A DNA stretch of 64,000 bases from Chloranthus sessilifolius. Its lineage: Eukaryota > Streptophyta > Magnoliopsida > Chloranthales > Chloranthaceae. This document shows positions 53,195-64,000 of the stretch, in pieces; position 1 is the stretch's first letter, and each line of letters starts with the position of its first letter. The DNA lies in the NCBI GenBank assembly GCA_021018995.1, contig CM037593.1:42979810-43043809 (forward strand). Direction: 5' to 3'. Made by a program: the position numbers and the translations under genes. The notes under the pieces are model-generated. The model saw nothing but the letters and a program-made list of their open reading frames with translations. It made no database searches and was not told the DNA's origin.

Positions 53195-53907
53195 TGATGC
53201 GGAATTTAGATCCACATGTTGAAATCGTGGAAACGTTGAGAGGAAGAAATCAAAGAGAAAGTGGACCATTGAATGGGCTTTCAAACGACCTGTGAAAGAG
53301 TCATCATTATGCGAATGATGTCTGTGGATTCCTAAACGGACGAGAAACAAATTTGTTTATAAAAATTAATGCATGGACATCCATGACCAAGAACATCTGT
53401 GCCCAAGGATGTTTGTGATCAAGGACATTCGTGTTTAGACATTGTTCTATTTTTGTGCACATCGTCGAGGTCGAACATCTATTGTCATAAGATAGATGTT
53501 CGTGAAAATCGTCTGTGAATTGGCGGCTATAAAAATTTTAGGTAAAAACTTGTCATTGAGAGTTTTAATTATTTTAGGACTTTCTTATTTCGAACTTTAT
53601 GTTTAGTTAGGGGTTTCTTAGCCTATATACAGCCATGTAAAGACTTTAGTTTAGATAGTTGATTGATGAATGAAATTGGGAGCTTGCTTTTGTGCAAACC
53701 TTAGAGAACTTGTGAAAAGTTTTCAACTGAAAGAGTGAATCTTTCAAAACTCGATAAATGAATCTTCGTTTTATCGTGCCCTTGGTGCGAAACTGACGTA
53801 CATCCTTGGTGTGAAGCCTCAGAATCCTTGTTGTGAAACCTTGGAACTCTATCTTTTCCTTTTACCTTCTTAATTATTGTAAGGGTTTTAGTGTTTATCC
53901 TATATCA
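53195..53907 (+). repeat. 3' LTR of element E
   Basis: 713 bp. Follows AGGAGGGGGAA. The ACATCC-TGA-CAAG words are more numerous here (about 53380-53510) than in the left LTR, showing copy-number change. Confidence 0.85.
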
Positions 53908-54331
53908 CACGTCCTAAAAAACAAGGGTACCTTTATTCAAGCTTACCCAAGTAGTGAGGGTGCCTATGCTGAAAACCCATTGACTGCATGGAATTGGATG
54001 ATGGTAATCTTTTTTCATTCCAATCTTCCACACAAGGTATCTTGAAACCATGGTTTGCTATTAGACAATCAGTTTTTTATTCCACATGGTGCGGATCTCA
54101 ATAAATTGACCCTTAAATCACTTGGCACACATCACACTCCAACATGATTTTAGAGCCCCTTCTCTTCAATAACACGACCATGAATCCTCCCCAATTTCAA
54201 GTCTTCAAAAACACAATGCGTATTTGAATGGAATCTGAAAGCTTGGAAATAGTAGAAAATGAATTTGACATGCCAAACGTGATCCATTGACCCTAAATCA
54301 ATGATCCATTGGGACAAAGACGAGCCATAGG
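53908..54331 (-). pseudogene. Element G, part 1: copia protease/pre-integrase remnant
   Basis: On the minus strand from 54331: WIIDLGSMDHVWH resembles the copia protease motif WIIDSGASDHMT with the catalytic Ser-Gly changed. It is followed after a gap by HCVFEDLKLGRIHGRVIEEK, the usual pre-integrase strand. Further left it is too degraded to read. This continues the gag fragment at 61313-62122; element F separates the two. Confidence 0.5.
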
Positions 54332-54813
54332 TGTTGGAAGTTTCTATTTTTAGTGGCAGTCACTATTATCAACCTGTCGATCGGTGAATGGTGTAAGATC
54401 AATCTTGAAATGTGTAGTTACTAATTCGGTGAATTTGCAAAGAATAAGCAAGTAATAGTTAAGTCTTTTAGTTATGGTATGATTGTGATTTCTAATCACA
54501 ATATAATTAGTAATTCAAGTCCTTAATGGGAAAGGACTCTTTGGCTATAAATATAAGGGGTGCTTAGTCCCAACGATTGCTCGACACACTTCAACCTTCC
54601 CTATTAGAAAAAAGCATCCCCATTGTGCTAGGAGGAATTGAGAGCGAGAAGATCGTTGAAAATCGGCAACCTATCATTCATGGCTCACACTCAAGGTGCG
54701 CACATATATTCTAATTTATAGATTGTTGATTCATTGTTTTTGATTGATCATGCGCCTAGATCATAGGGCATATATTTGGATGGTCGGATTGATAGATCCA
54801 TACAGATCCATCA
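54332..54813 (+). repeat. 5' LTR of element F
   Basis: 482 bp with TATA box GCTATAAATATAAG at about 54543-54556. Paired with 60832-61312. Confidence 0.95.
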
Positions 54814-54815
54814 AT

Positions 54816-54829
54816 TGGTATCAAAGCCA
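54816..54829 (+). other. Primer binding site, element F (tRNA-Met type)
   Basis: TGGTATCAAAGCCA, two bases inside the 5' LTR. Confidence 0.85.
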
Positions 54830-56297
54830 TGATTGGTATTTGATTGATCAAAGCATTATTATATGAGTTTTATTTTGTGTGATATTGAACTCAAGGGAGA
54901 GAGACGTACCCTACAACGAGGCGATGGATGGCCATTACTGCTGTGTCGATGTGTAAATATTCTCTCTACAAAATTGGAATGAGGGACCCTTTATTTATTT
55001 AATTTTTTCCTCGTGAATCCCCACTGACGTGTAGAGAAACCCTTCATGTATCAAGGTTCATGGCAATCACGTAATCTCCACTTTTTGGTTCTCCATTAGT
55101 TTGGTGTGGTGTGTCACTCACTCAAGGGAATTGCACAAATACTCTAAACACATTAAAATTCATAAAGCCTTTTAAATTATTCACAGCCATAAATTAGAAA
55201 CTTTTGGTCTCTGGTTCCTTTCCTATTTTTTTTGTTGGAGAAGACACTAGAGAATCCCTTCAATGGACGACAGGACTTGTGGGCCTCTTGTCATAAAGTC
55301 CACATGCCTTACCCCCATGGGCCCATATTCCATATGACCCGACTCGGTGTGACCCGGCCCGATCAATAACGGGACTTGGGTCATGACCTGGCCCAGCCCA
55401 TGGTCCGGTCCAATCCATTTCTAGCCCATGATTCATGACCTGATTCAACCCGTTAAACACGACCCGTTTGTCCTTAAGGCCCAATAGTAATTCATATTAT
55501 TCCTTATTCTTTTCGGGTCATTTCTGGGCTATTTATATGTTTGATTTTCGGATATTATATATGGATTTTGACTTTATCGAGCATTTTGGATCTAGTTTTG
55601 AGGTCTGTTTTTCAAAATGAGTTCTCTGTTGTGACGTTTGACATGACGTGATGTCCTTTTGACAATTTTAATTGGATAATTATTGCATTTTTGAGTGCAT
55701 TTAATTAGGGTTAGGTATTGAAGGTTATGCTCCAGCACCAAAGCTGGTACTTACACAATTTATTAGTTTTGGCACACTTACCCACAACACGAGTTATTTT
55801 ATTATTTAACCACTTTTAGACCATCTAAAATATTATCAAACCCAAATAAAAAACATGGCTTGGAAGGATTCTTCTGCCCAACGGTGATGATCTTTCCTAG
55901 TGTTGTGGTATTCATAGTGAAGTTTATTTTATCCAAAATCGTGTTAAAAATTCAGTAAAAGTGTGTAGCAAACGTTGACATCACAACTTAAGGGATTACT
56001 TCTGCCCAATGGTGATGAATCACTTAATGTTGTATGATAATTATATTTTACTATTTATTATTTTGTGTATGGGTACTGCTAGTGTGTTGTGACTCGATCC
56101 AACAAAGGGTCATAATGATGCAATTAGTACCACAATCAATAATATCGATTGAGGAAGTGGCTAGTGTGTTATGACTCGACCCAATGGAGGGTCATAATGA
56201 TACAAATTACTTCTCAATAAAACCATATTGGTTTTAATTTTTATTATATTCCTTGACATAATTTAATACTCGCGTCAAATGCTATAAATATAACCTT
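54830..56297 (+). other. Leader of element F
   Basis: No ORF of note. Two pairs of direct repeats: GATTCTTCTGCCCAACGGTG (about 55868) with ATTACTTCTGCCCAATGGTG (about 55995), and CTAGTGTGTTGTGACTCGAT (about 56089) with CTAGTGTGTTATGACTCGAC (about 56160). These may be structured leader repeats. Confidence 0.6.
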
Positions 56298-57230
56298 GTG
56301 GAATTGATAGTTACTACAATTGTATTTGATCAAAATAAAATCCTTAATTATTTGGCATCATTGAATCTATCTTCTATTATAAATATGATTAGTGAAATTG
56401 AACTTTTGAGTGGCTCAAATTATGGCAAATGGAAGGAACAAGTTACAATTGTTCTAGGCTGTATGGATCTTGACTATGCTATATGATCTGATAAACCCAA
56501 AGTGCTCACTGTTGATGCCTCAGCTGAGGATCTGACAGTGAAAATAGAATAGATCAAATCGTATGAGCCTCATGATCATAAAGAGTTCTATTACTGATGC
56601 AATCTGGAGAGGTATTCTTAACTTGCACAATGCAAAGGAATACATGCAAGCCATTCAAAAATAATTTCAGGAGACTTCTAAGATACTTGCCAGTAGTCTT
56701 ATTGTTAAAAAGGGAATCATAAAATACGATGGGCATAGTGGCGTACGAGAGCACATTATGAGAATGAGTGGCATGACAACTCAATTAAAAGAAATGGACA
56801 TGGGCTTTTTTTAGGGTTATCTTGTTCACTTTATCATGACCTCACTTCCTGCACAATTTGGCCTGCTCAAGATTAATTATAACACATAGAAAGAGAAATA
56901 GAAGATGAACGAGCTAATCGCTCACTGTGTCCAAAAAGAAGAAAGACTTCAGACTGAAAAACCTGAAAGTGCTCATTACGCCGCTCTTAGACTATCGAAA
57001 GGAAATTTCAAGAAAAAGAATGGATCATATAAAAGAAAGAATATGAAAGCTTCTCTACCAAAAACCAAGTAAGGAAAAGCTAGCAGATCTACTTCTGACA
57101 TCAAGTGTCACTTCTATAAAAAGAAGGGACACATCAAGAAGAATTATCAGAAATATAGAGATTGGCAAGTTAAGAAAGGTAATGACCTAGTATTTGTGTG
57201 TTTTGAATCACTTTATGTTGATGCTCCACG
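56298..57230 (+). pseudogene. Copia gag, element F
   Basis: Starts near LSGSNYGKWKEQVTIVLGCM, a typical copia gag entry block, then LKEMDMGF, MTSLPAQFGLLKINYNT and CHFYKKKGHIKKNYQ, the remnant of a CX2C zinc knuckle with Cys replaced. At least eight in-frame stops (for example after DYAI, VKIE, MGFF and LPKTK), mostly TAG/TGA that fit CAG, TGG or CGA decay. Not translatable as Gag. Confidence 0.75.
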
Positions 57231-58395
57231 CAATACTTGGTGGATAGATTCTGATATAACTATTCACCTAAGTAATTCAATGCAGCAATTTTGATCCAGT
57301 AGGAAGCTATTGAAAGGTGAACGAATCATCAAACTTGAAAATAGAGTAGAAGTAGACATGGAGGCCATTAGGACTCTCTATCTTATTTTAGATAGTAGTT
57401 TCATTTTGGATTTAATAGATACTATTTATGTTCCAAGTATCACTAGAAATATTATCTCAATTTCTAAATTGGATTCATTAGGTTTTGAATTTAAATTTGG
57501 ATATAATATTTTTATTCTAATATTGTGAGTGGTGGCTCATTAGTGGGCAATCTTTATCAGTTGAACTTGGATTCATCTTATGCCCAATCTTTAATTTCTA
57601 TACATGTGAATGATAAAATTAGTAAGAAACGAAAATGAGCAATCTACAACTCCTCCATTTTATGACATAAATGTTTAGGCCATATATCTAAAGCTAAAAT
57701 GGAGGGGTTAATTAAAGATAATATAATCGATGAGCTCAATTTCTCTGATTTTAATACTTGTGTTGATTGCATTAAAGAAAACTCACAAAGACTAATAAGA
57801 AAGGAACTATCAAGAGCATGAGTTTGTTGGAAATAGTCTACACTGATATTTTGGATCGTTTCCAACTCCTGCTTTTGGCGGCCAAAAGTATTTTATTACC
57901 TTCACTGATTATTCTCATTTGGGTTATATATTTCTCCTTTATGAGAAATCTGAGACCCTGGATATATTTAAAATCTATAAAGCCGAAGTTGAGTTACAAC
58001 TCAATTCGAAGATTAAAATTGTGAGATCTGATAGAGGCGGAGAGTACTATGATAGATACTCTAAAATAGGTCACAATCCAGGACCATTCGCCCTGTATCT
58101 ACAAGAGCATGACATTGTTGCTCAATACACCATGCCGGGAACACCTGAATAGAACGGTGTAGCTGAGCGATGAAATTGTACTCTTATGAATATGGTGAGA
58201 AGCATGTTGTGCAACTCTAAGTTACCTATATTCTTGTGGGGAGAAGCCTTGAAAATAGTGGTGCATATCTTAAATCAATTTTTTAGTAAGGTTATTCCCA
58301 AAACTCCTTATGAGCTATGGGTAGGAAAAAAATCGACTTTAGGATATTTACACATTTGGGACTGCTTAGCTGAAGCAAAGGTGTATAATCCATAA
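57231..58395 (+). pseudogene. Copia protease and integrase, element F
   Basis: Protease motif WWIDSDITIHLSN (family WWIDSGATIHV; the key Ser-Gly is Ser-Asp here), VPSITRNIISISKLDSLGFE, then the pre-integrase HKCLGHISKAKMEGLIKDN. Integrase core pieces in shifting frames: VYTDILDRF, IKIVRSDRGGEYYDRYSKIG, YTMPGTPE-stop-[21 protein letters not shown] and [27 protein letters not shown] and the NGVAER Glu are visible. Stops and indels make it inactive. Confidence 0.75.
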
Positions 58396-60410
58396 TTGAA
58401 AAAATTAGATCTTAAAACTATAAGCTGTCATTTTATTAGTTATCCTGATAGGTCAAAAGGCTATAGATTTTATTGCCCCACTCATAGTACTCTGATTGTT
58501 GAGACTAAATATGTGAAATTCTTTGAGGATTATGAGAACAGTGGAAGTGTTCAGCCTAGGAAAATCACTTTTGAGGAGAATCAAGTTATAATTTCTATCC
58601 CTTTTATCCAAGAACAGGTGGCACCAACACCAGTTATTCAAGCAAGTGTTGATCCACCTGTGGTTATACCTATTGAAACACCCCACGTTGAGGAGGCTCT
58701 TGCTCCCATGGCAACTGCCAATGATCAACCATTGCGTAGATCAGAGAGAGCAAAGAAGCCAGCCATTTCTAATGACTATATTGTCTACCTCAATGAGAGT
58801 AGGTATGATTTTGAAAAAAAAATAGATCCTGTTTCCTTTAACCAAACTATGAAGAGCGACAAATCTACTCAATGGCTCGAAGCTATGAAAGATGAATTAG
58901 AATCAATAAAACATAACTCGATCTGAGATCTTTGTGAGTTACTTGAAGAGTTAAGCATGTAGGCTATAAATGGGTATATAAAACCAAACAGGACTCTAAA
59001 GGCAATGTAGAAAGATACAAAGCCAGGTTAGTCGCTAAAGGGTTCACTCAAAATGAGGGAATAGACTATAAAGAGACATTTTCTCCTATCTCTAGAAAGG
59101 AATCCTTCCGGATAGTCATAGAATTAGTAGCTCATTTTAACTTAAAATTGCATCAAATGGATGTCAAAACTACTTTTCTGAATAGTGTGACTTGCATGAA
59201 GATGCCTTTATGACACAACCTGAAGGTTTTCAGGTTGAGGGAAAGAGCCATTTAATTTATAGATTTAAAAGTCTATATATGGTTTAAAGCAGGCATCTCG
59301 ACAATGGTACTTAAAATTTTATGAAGTCATTTTAAATTTTGATTTTTAAAAAAATATTGTAGATCAATACATATATCTTAAAATCAGTGGGAGCAAGTTT
59401 ATCATCCTTGTTTTGTATGTTGATGATATATTGCTTGCGAGTAGTAGTTTGAGCATGTTACATGAGACAAAAAATATTTTATCAAAGAGTTTTGATATGA
59501 AAGATCTTGGTGAAGCTTCTTATGTGATAGGAATTGAGATTTATCGAGATAGAACCTATGTCATATTGGGATTGTCTTAAAAAACTTATATTGATAAAGT
59601 TCTCAAAAGGTTTAACATGGATAATTACTCCGCTACTATTGCCCTTGTGATTAAGGGTGATAAATTTAGTCTATTTCAGAGTCCCAGGATCGATTTAGAC
59701 AGAAAGCAGATAGAGACAATTTCCTATGCATCGGTAGTTGGGAGTCTCATGTATGCGCAAGTCTACACTCATCCTGACATAGCGTATATAATTGGCATGC
59801 TTGGTAGGTATCAATGTAATCCTGGTTTGGACCATTAGAAAGCAGCCAAAAATGTTTTTCGCTATTTACAAGGGACAAAAGGATACATGCTCACATACAA
59901 AAGGTCGAATAACCTGAAAGTTATTGGTTATTCAGATGCCGACTGTGTTGGGTGTCAAGACTCCCGTAGGCTCACACCAGGTTATATATTTATTCTTGTA
60001 GGTAGACCTATATCTTGGAAGAGCGTTAAGCAAACACTGACTACTTCGTCTACTATGAAAGCAGAGTTCGTTGCATGTTTTAAGGTAATATGTGAAGCAA
60101 TATGGCTGAGGATTTTTATCTCAAGGCTTCGAGTAGTTGATAGTATTTAAAGGTCACTAAGAATCTTTTGTGATAATATTCTGTTGCGATAGTTATATCC
60201 AATAACAACAGGACTAGTGGAGGTTCCAAATATATTGATATTGAATATCTTATTGTAAGGGAGAAAGTTTAGAATCAAATTGTATATGTTGAAAAGATCA
60301 GTACGACACTCATGTTGGCTGACCCTCTCACTGAAGGCTTACCTCTTAGGCTCTTTTTGGAACACGTTGCGCGTATGAGATTAAAGGATAATTTTGACAG
60401 CCTTTGAGAG
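58396..60410 (+). pseudogene. Copia reverse transcriptase and RNase H, element F
   Basis: 58396-58926 is open: SCHFISYPDRSKGYRFYCPT, QPLRRSERAKKPAISNDYIV, TQWLEAMKDELESIKHNS. After stops and shifts come LKLHQMDVKTTFLN and the catalytic LVLYVDDILLASSSL (YVDD intact, about 59410), then MKDLGEASYVIGIEIYRDRT. RNase H: GSLMYAQVYTHPDIAYIIGM, VIGYSDADCVGCQDSRRLTP, KQTLTTSSTMKAEFVACF. The residual motifs identify copia with certainty; the reading frame is lost at many points. Confidence 0.85.
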
Positions 60411-60831
60411 TGGATGTATGAGAGTGAATATATTTATTTAAATTGATTCAGAAATAAGGATTATTTATTTGCTTTTCCATTTTTATGCAAATAAAAATTT
60501 GAAACATATGGTGTTAATAGATGGCAATAAAGTAGAACCAATAATAGATTGAGTTTACATGTAATCACCATTTAGTTTATAAACGTACAATTTATGTGAA
60601 ATCATACTAGTTGGAATTCATGTCGGTGATGAATTCTAATACGGTAACTAATAAACGGTCATGTATCGATGGCATGATGCATTGACTACATTGATTCTGT
60701 GTTAAAATTCTCACTGGACCGGACTGATTATAAAGACTTTGATTGAGATTTATTAGGACTCACCATTCAAAGAAAGTTAGCTAACATTTGATAATCGGAG
60801 TTTATTCACATAGTGTGGCCAAGTGAGAGAT

Positions 60832-61312
60832 TGTTGGATGTTTTTATTTTTAGTGGCAGTCACTATTATCAACCTGTCGATCGGCGAATGGTGTAAGATC
60901 AATCTTGAAATGTGTAGTTACTAATTCGGTGAATTTGCAAAGAATAAGCAAGTAATAGTTAAGTCTTTTAGTTATGGTATGATTGTGATTTCTAATCACA
61001 ATATAATTAGTAATTCAAGTCCTTAATGGGAAAGGACTCTTTGGCTATAAATATAAGGGGTGCTTGGTCCCAACGATTGCTCGACACACTTCAACCTTCC
61101 CTATTAGAAAAAAGCATCCCCATTGTGCTAGGAGGAATTGAGAGCGAGAAGATCGTTGAAGATCGACAACCCTCATTCATGGCTCACACTCAAGGTACGC
61201 ACATATATTCTAATTTATGGATTGTTGATTCATTATTTTTGATTGATCATGCGCCTAGATCATAGGGCATATATTTGTATGGTCGGATCGATAGATCCAC
61301 ACAGATCCATTA
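60832..61312 (+). repeat. 3' LTR of element F
   Basis: 481 bp, TATA box at about 61043-61056. The final CA has become TA. About 97% identical to the left LTR by eye. Confidence 0.95.
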
Positions 61313-62122
61313 ATAGGTACTTGACTCTACAACGTGGAAAGATGAAACCTAGCTCTGGGTAATTGTCATGCACTAAAGGTGATCCTAAAGCTCCTGCAAC
61401 TCCCTATGTAGACTCTGGGAATCTGATGGTTCCCATCTGAAGCGATGGAAGTCTCCTCTATAGATGACTGAAAGGCACAGTTAGGAGGAAACTTGGGTTT
61501 TCCATGGAGATCCCAATATTTTTCCCTAGTGTCCAATCTTTCCACAATGCGAACATACTAATTTTTTTCGTTCTTCGTGTGAGGGGACACCACGTACTCA
61601 TGTCCACCACCTCTACCACTATTTTCCCCCCAACCTTGACCAAAGGAAGAAAAGGAAGGTTAGGCAAATCAAGTAGCTCCATCATTACTTGGAACATGCA
61701 ACACTTGCTGTGTACTCTCCTCATTTTGGAGACGTGTATACACAGTTCCTAGAGGAGGGCACTCCTCTCTTCCCAAAATATTAGATCTCGCATTTTCAAA
61801 CTCAGAATGAATACCTCTTAAAAGAAACACCTTCATTCTTCCAACATTCTTATGTACCTTGCTCACACATGAACTACATAAGTCTTCCTTTTAATTTTGA
61901 ACCAATTCATCCCCCAAGCGTCTCATTTGGGTATAGTACTCCCTAATTGTCTTGTGTCCTTGCTTCATGTTAATGATCTTGTCACTGACTTGATACATTT
62001 TGCAAGATTTTATTTTTGGAAAATGCATCTCATATAGAGTCCCACAATCCTTAGCAATATTAGTGGCATACATAAAGGAGTAACTAATATCAGGTTGCAT
62101 AGAATGAAGCAACAAAGTCATC
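61313..62122 (-). pseudogene. Element G, part 2: copia gag remnant
   Basis: Minus-strand copia gag. 62121-61891 reads LLLHSMQPDISYSFMYATNI, then DKIINMKQGHKTIREYYTQM, RRLGDELVQN, the UBN2-type gag domain. 61866-61669 follows (KNVGRMKVFLLRGIHSEFEN, EESTQQVLHVPS). Near 61570-61545 a knuckle, KLVCSHCGKIGH, is readable in another frame. The upstream end is cut at 62123 by a new LTR (element H), the downstream end by element F; protease continues at 54331. Several frameshifts. Oldest copia layer here. Confidence 0.7.
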
Positions 62123-64000
62123 TATAACGACCCTAAAATTCTGGACCTCCTAATTGCTTTGGTATCCGTTCCTAGCACAGAAATTGAGATAAATTAAAAG
62201 TTTAAATAAAAGACTATTAACTTGGGAATTTGTAATCTATAGGCATGTGATGTGAATTGACACTTGTGACGCAAGTCCGAGGAGCGATTAGGTCTATTGG
62301 TAGAATAAGATACACGTGTGTTGTGAGTGTGCATTCAACACCGGAGTGAATGTTTAAGACATGGAAATATCTGGGATATTTCCATTAATAGCTTAAGAGA
62401 GAAGGAAGGTTAGAATGCTCAATCCCTCTTCTCTTTGCTCTTGTTCTGAAACCTTACCTTCAAGTGGTTGCTAAGAGACTCCCTCTGTGAGAAAGCCTAG
62501 CTTGAGAATTAGATTCCTGATCTTCTGATTAGAGTGTAAGTCAATCGACGGGTGTATGTCGAATTTATTTGGGAGGGCAATACGCGCCTGTGTGTATGTG
62601 TGGATCGTGTCTCCTGTTCATCGGAGAACTCGCAGTGGAGATCTCACCGATTTGAATCCAAAACCCAAGCGGACCTAGGATGCCGTGAGCCTAGAAACAA
62701 TCATCGAAAGAGGTGAGTTGTTATGGGTTTTGTGTGGGTTAGGTGTAATAAATATGCATTTATGTGTGTGTGAATGGTTCTTGAAGAATTATGGGAGTTA
62801 GGGTTTGAATTCAACAGACCCCATTAATGGTTGTTTAACTGTCAGATCCGATCGATCAATTTAGAATTGTTCGATCAGTCTGTAATCCGATCGATTAAAC
62901 TTGGGAGTTGATCGATCAAATTTTATAATGGCCCTTGTGAAACAGAAGGGTGAAATTCTTGAGAAGTGAGAGCCCGATGTGCTCGATCGATCAAACTAGT
63001 GGTTTGATCGATCGAATTTGAAACTGATAGATCAAATTTAAAAGTGATCGATCAGGTTTGAACTGATCGATCAATTGGAAATTGATCGATCAAACTAAGG
63101 TATTGATCAATGAAATTAGGGATTCGATCGATCAAATTTTATAAACACACTATGAAACAGGAGGTATGTTTTATTGAGTTTTAGACCCGATCGATCAAAC
63201 ATGGGGTTTGATTGATCGAATTGAGGATCTGACTGATCAATGATGAGATTGATTGATCAATGTTCCTCTATTCTGAAGAAGTTGAAATGCTAGTTTTGAT
63301 CGATCAATTGTGGAAATTGATCGATCAACTTGAGAATCTGATCGATCAGCCATGGAGTTGATCTATCAGATGTCTTTTGTTCAAGTTGTGTAGGTTTGAG
63401 GCATCTGATCGATCAATGAAGAGATTGACCGATCAGATGTAAAATTGATCGATCAAATAGAGAGATTGATCGATCGAGTTTTCCCTATGCTGTCTGTCTT
63501 TAAGGAAGGCATTTGATCGATCAAATGAGGGAATTGATCGATCAGATGTGAATCCCATCGATCAAATATGGAGATTGATCGATCAAATTCCCCTGTTTTG
63601 TCTGTATTAGTTTTCTAGGAAAAACATTATTAGACAGTGTATCAATTTCTATTTTGACACTTAGTATACTACACATATGATCTAGGTCAAAGTCTGAACA
63701 TCTTAGAAAGCTTTGGATTTGCTTAGAAAGACTTGATTTGAGTTAGGGGAAATTCAACCGAACTTGCGTTTATTTTTTATCTCATGGGTTCATAGCTTCT
63801 GTGTTCTGACGCATGTTCTGATTTTATTTTCCAAATTCTGTCTTGCATATGTATGAAAGTTTCATCACCTCTGATTCGTGTTAACTGATATCTGTCATCT
63901 GATTCCTGTTATTATGATATGTATGCATGCGATTTTAAGTTTATCTATCTGACGAATCCCACCGACTCAACGGTATATCCATGACTAGCACATTCATGCA
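62123..64000 (+). repeat. Element H: start of a long LTR (Ty3-type), truncated by window end
   Basis: Gag homology of G ends abruptly at 62122 and TATAACGACCCTAAAATTCTGG begins, like the TGTAACGACCC- start of many Tekay-type LTRs with the first G mutated. The sequence to 64000 has no gene, and carries the TGATCGATCA array at 62847-63585. No inner boundary or primer site is reached, so the LTR call rests on the start motif, the abrupt junction and the array. Confidence 0.5.
62847..63585. repeat. Array of TGATCGATCA palindromes
   Basis: About 28 copies of TGATCGATCA or one-mismatch variants in 740 bp, with irregular spacers of 8-50 bp that do not repeat. Flanks often extend the dyad (AATTGATCGATCAA, TTTGATCGATCAAA). 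It begins about 720 bp into the presumed LTR of element H. Confidence 0.9.

Larger units (their letters stand above)
51600..53907 (+). mobile_element. Element E: non-autonomous LTR element (2.3 kb)
   Basis: LTRs 51600-52284 and 53195-53907 (TGATGTAG/TGATGCGG ... ATCA). Primer site TTGGTGTCAAAGCAAGG at 52288 (tRNA-Met type, diverged), polypurine tract AGGAGGGGGAA before 53195. Flanking duplication CACAT/CACGT with one mismatch. The interior of about 0.9 kb has no pol. Each LTR has a TATA box (CTATATAAA at 52009-52017). Probably mobilised by an autonomous relative. Confidence 0.85.
54332..61312 (+). mobile_element. Element F: Ty1/copia element (7.0 kb), complete but decayed coding
   Basis: LTRs 54332-54813 and 60832-61312 (TGTTGGA...CCATCA/CCATTA), perfect 5-bp duplication ATAGG (54327-54331 and 61313-61317), primer site TGGTATCAAAGCCA at 54816-54829, polypurine tract AAGTGAGAGAT before 60832. 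Order gag, protease, integrase, RT, RNase H is copia. The two LTRs differ at roughly 15 positions by eye, yet the coding region has dozens of stops. Confidence 0.95.

Overview
This window comes from a flowering-plant nuclear genome, most likely a eudicot. I see no host gene, rRNA or tRNA. It is a stack of nested LTR retrotransposons. The evidence is plant-type Ty3/gypsy (Tekay/Del chromovirus, Tat/Ogre, Athila) and Ty1/copia polyproteins, tRNA-type primer binding sites, polypurine tracts, 5-bp target duplications, GT-AG introns, and heavy C-to-T/G-to-A decay typical of methylated plant heterochromatin.

Layout. Element A (about 1-8833, minus): Tekay-like chromovirus with 5' LTR at 6696-8833, gag, protease, RT/RNase H, an open integrase-chromodomain frame (1678-3240), then an accessory ORF with its own TATA promoter (1-1304) running off the window. 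Element B (8834-13173, resuming 35447 to about 38223, plus): an older, stop-riddled chromovirus; A sits in what looks like its gag-protease intron. Element C (13174-35446, minus, 22.3 kb): a Tat/Ogre-like giant inserted in the 3' LTR of B. It carries proline-rich ORF/gag, protease with G-patch, RT, archaeal-type RNase H and integrase, plus two antisense accessory genes in its 3' region: a multi-exon plant mobile domain (PMD) gene and a DUF7745-type gene. 38224-39171 is unassigned. Element D (39172-51594, plus): complete Athila with perfect TSD CACAT. Element E (51600-53907): short non-autonomous LTR element. Element G (minus, 53908-54331 and 61313-62122): copia gag/protease remnant, split by Element F (54332-61312, plus), a copia element with perfect TSD ATAGG. 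Element H (62123-64000): start of another long LTR.

The most interesting feature is a recurrent architecture. Each long-LTR Ty3-type element (A, B, C, D, H) carries its own short, CpG-containing, self-complementary word, repeated many times with unrelated spacers in the upstream half of its LTR. In A and C the same element-specific word is repeated again just upstream of the internal accessory genes. C has 16 copies of one 27-bp palindrome in four clusters: LTR, 5' leader, PMD-gene promoter and DUF7745-gene promoter. This resembles the logic of VANDAL transposons, in which an accessory protein recognises short element-specific motifs clustered in the noncoding parts of the element, but here in LTR retrotransposons. 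That function is inference; the word arrays themselves are directly visible.

A second theme is splicing. A and B appear to share a phase-1 intron at the gag-protease junction, with a stop inside it, which could set the Gag to Gag-Pol ratio. B has a further 78-bp intron in integrase, C has an Ogre-position intron candidate before RT, and the PMD gene has several introns.
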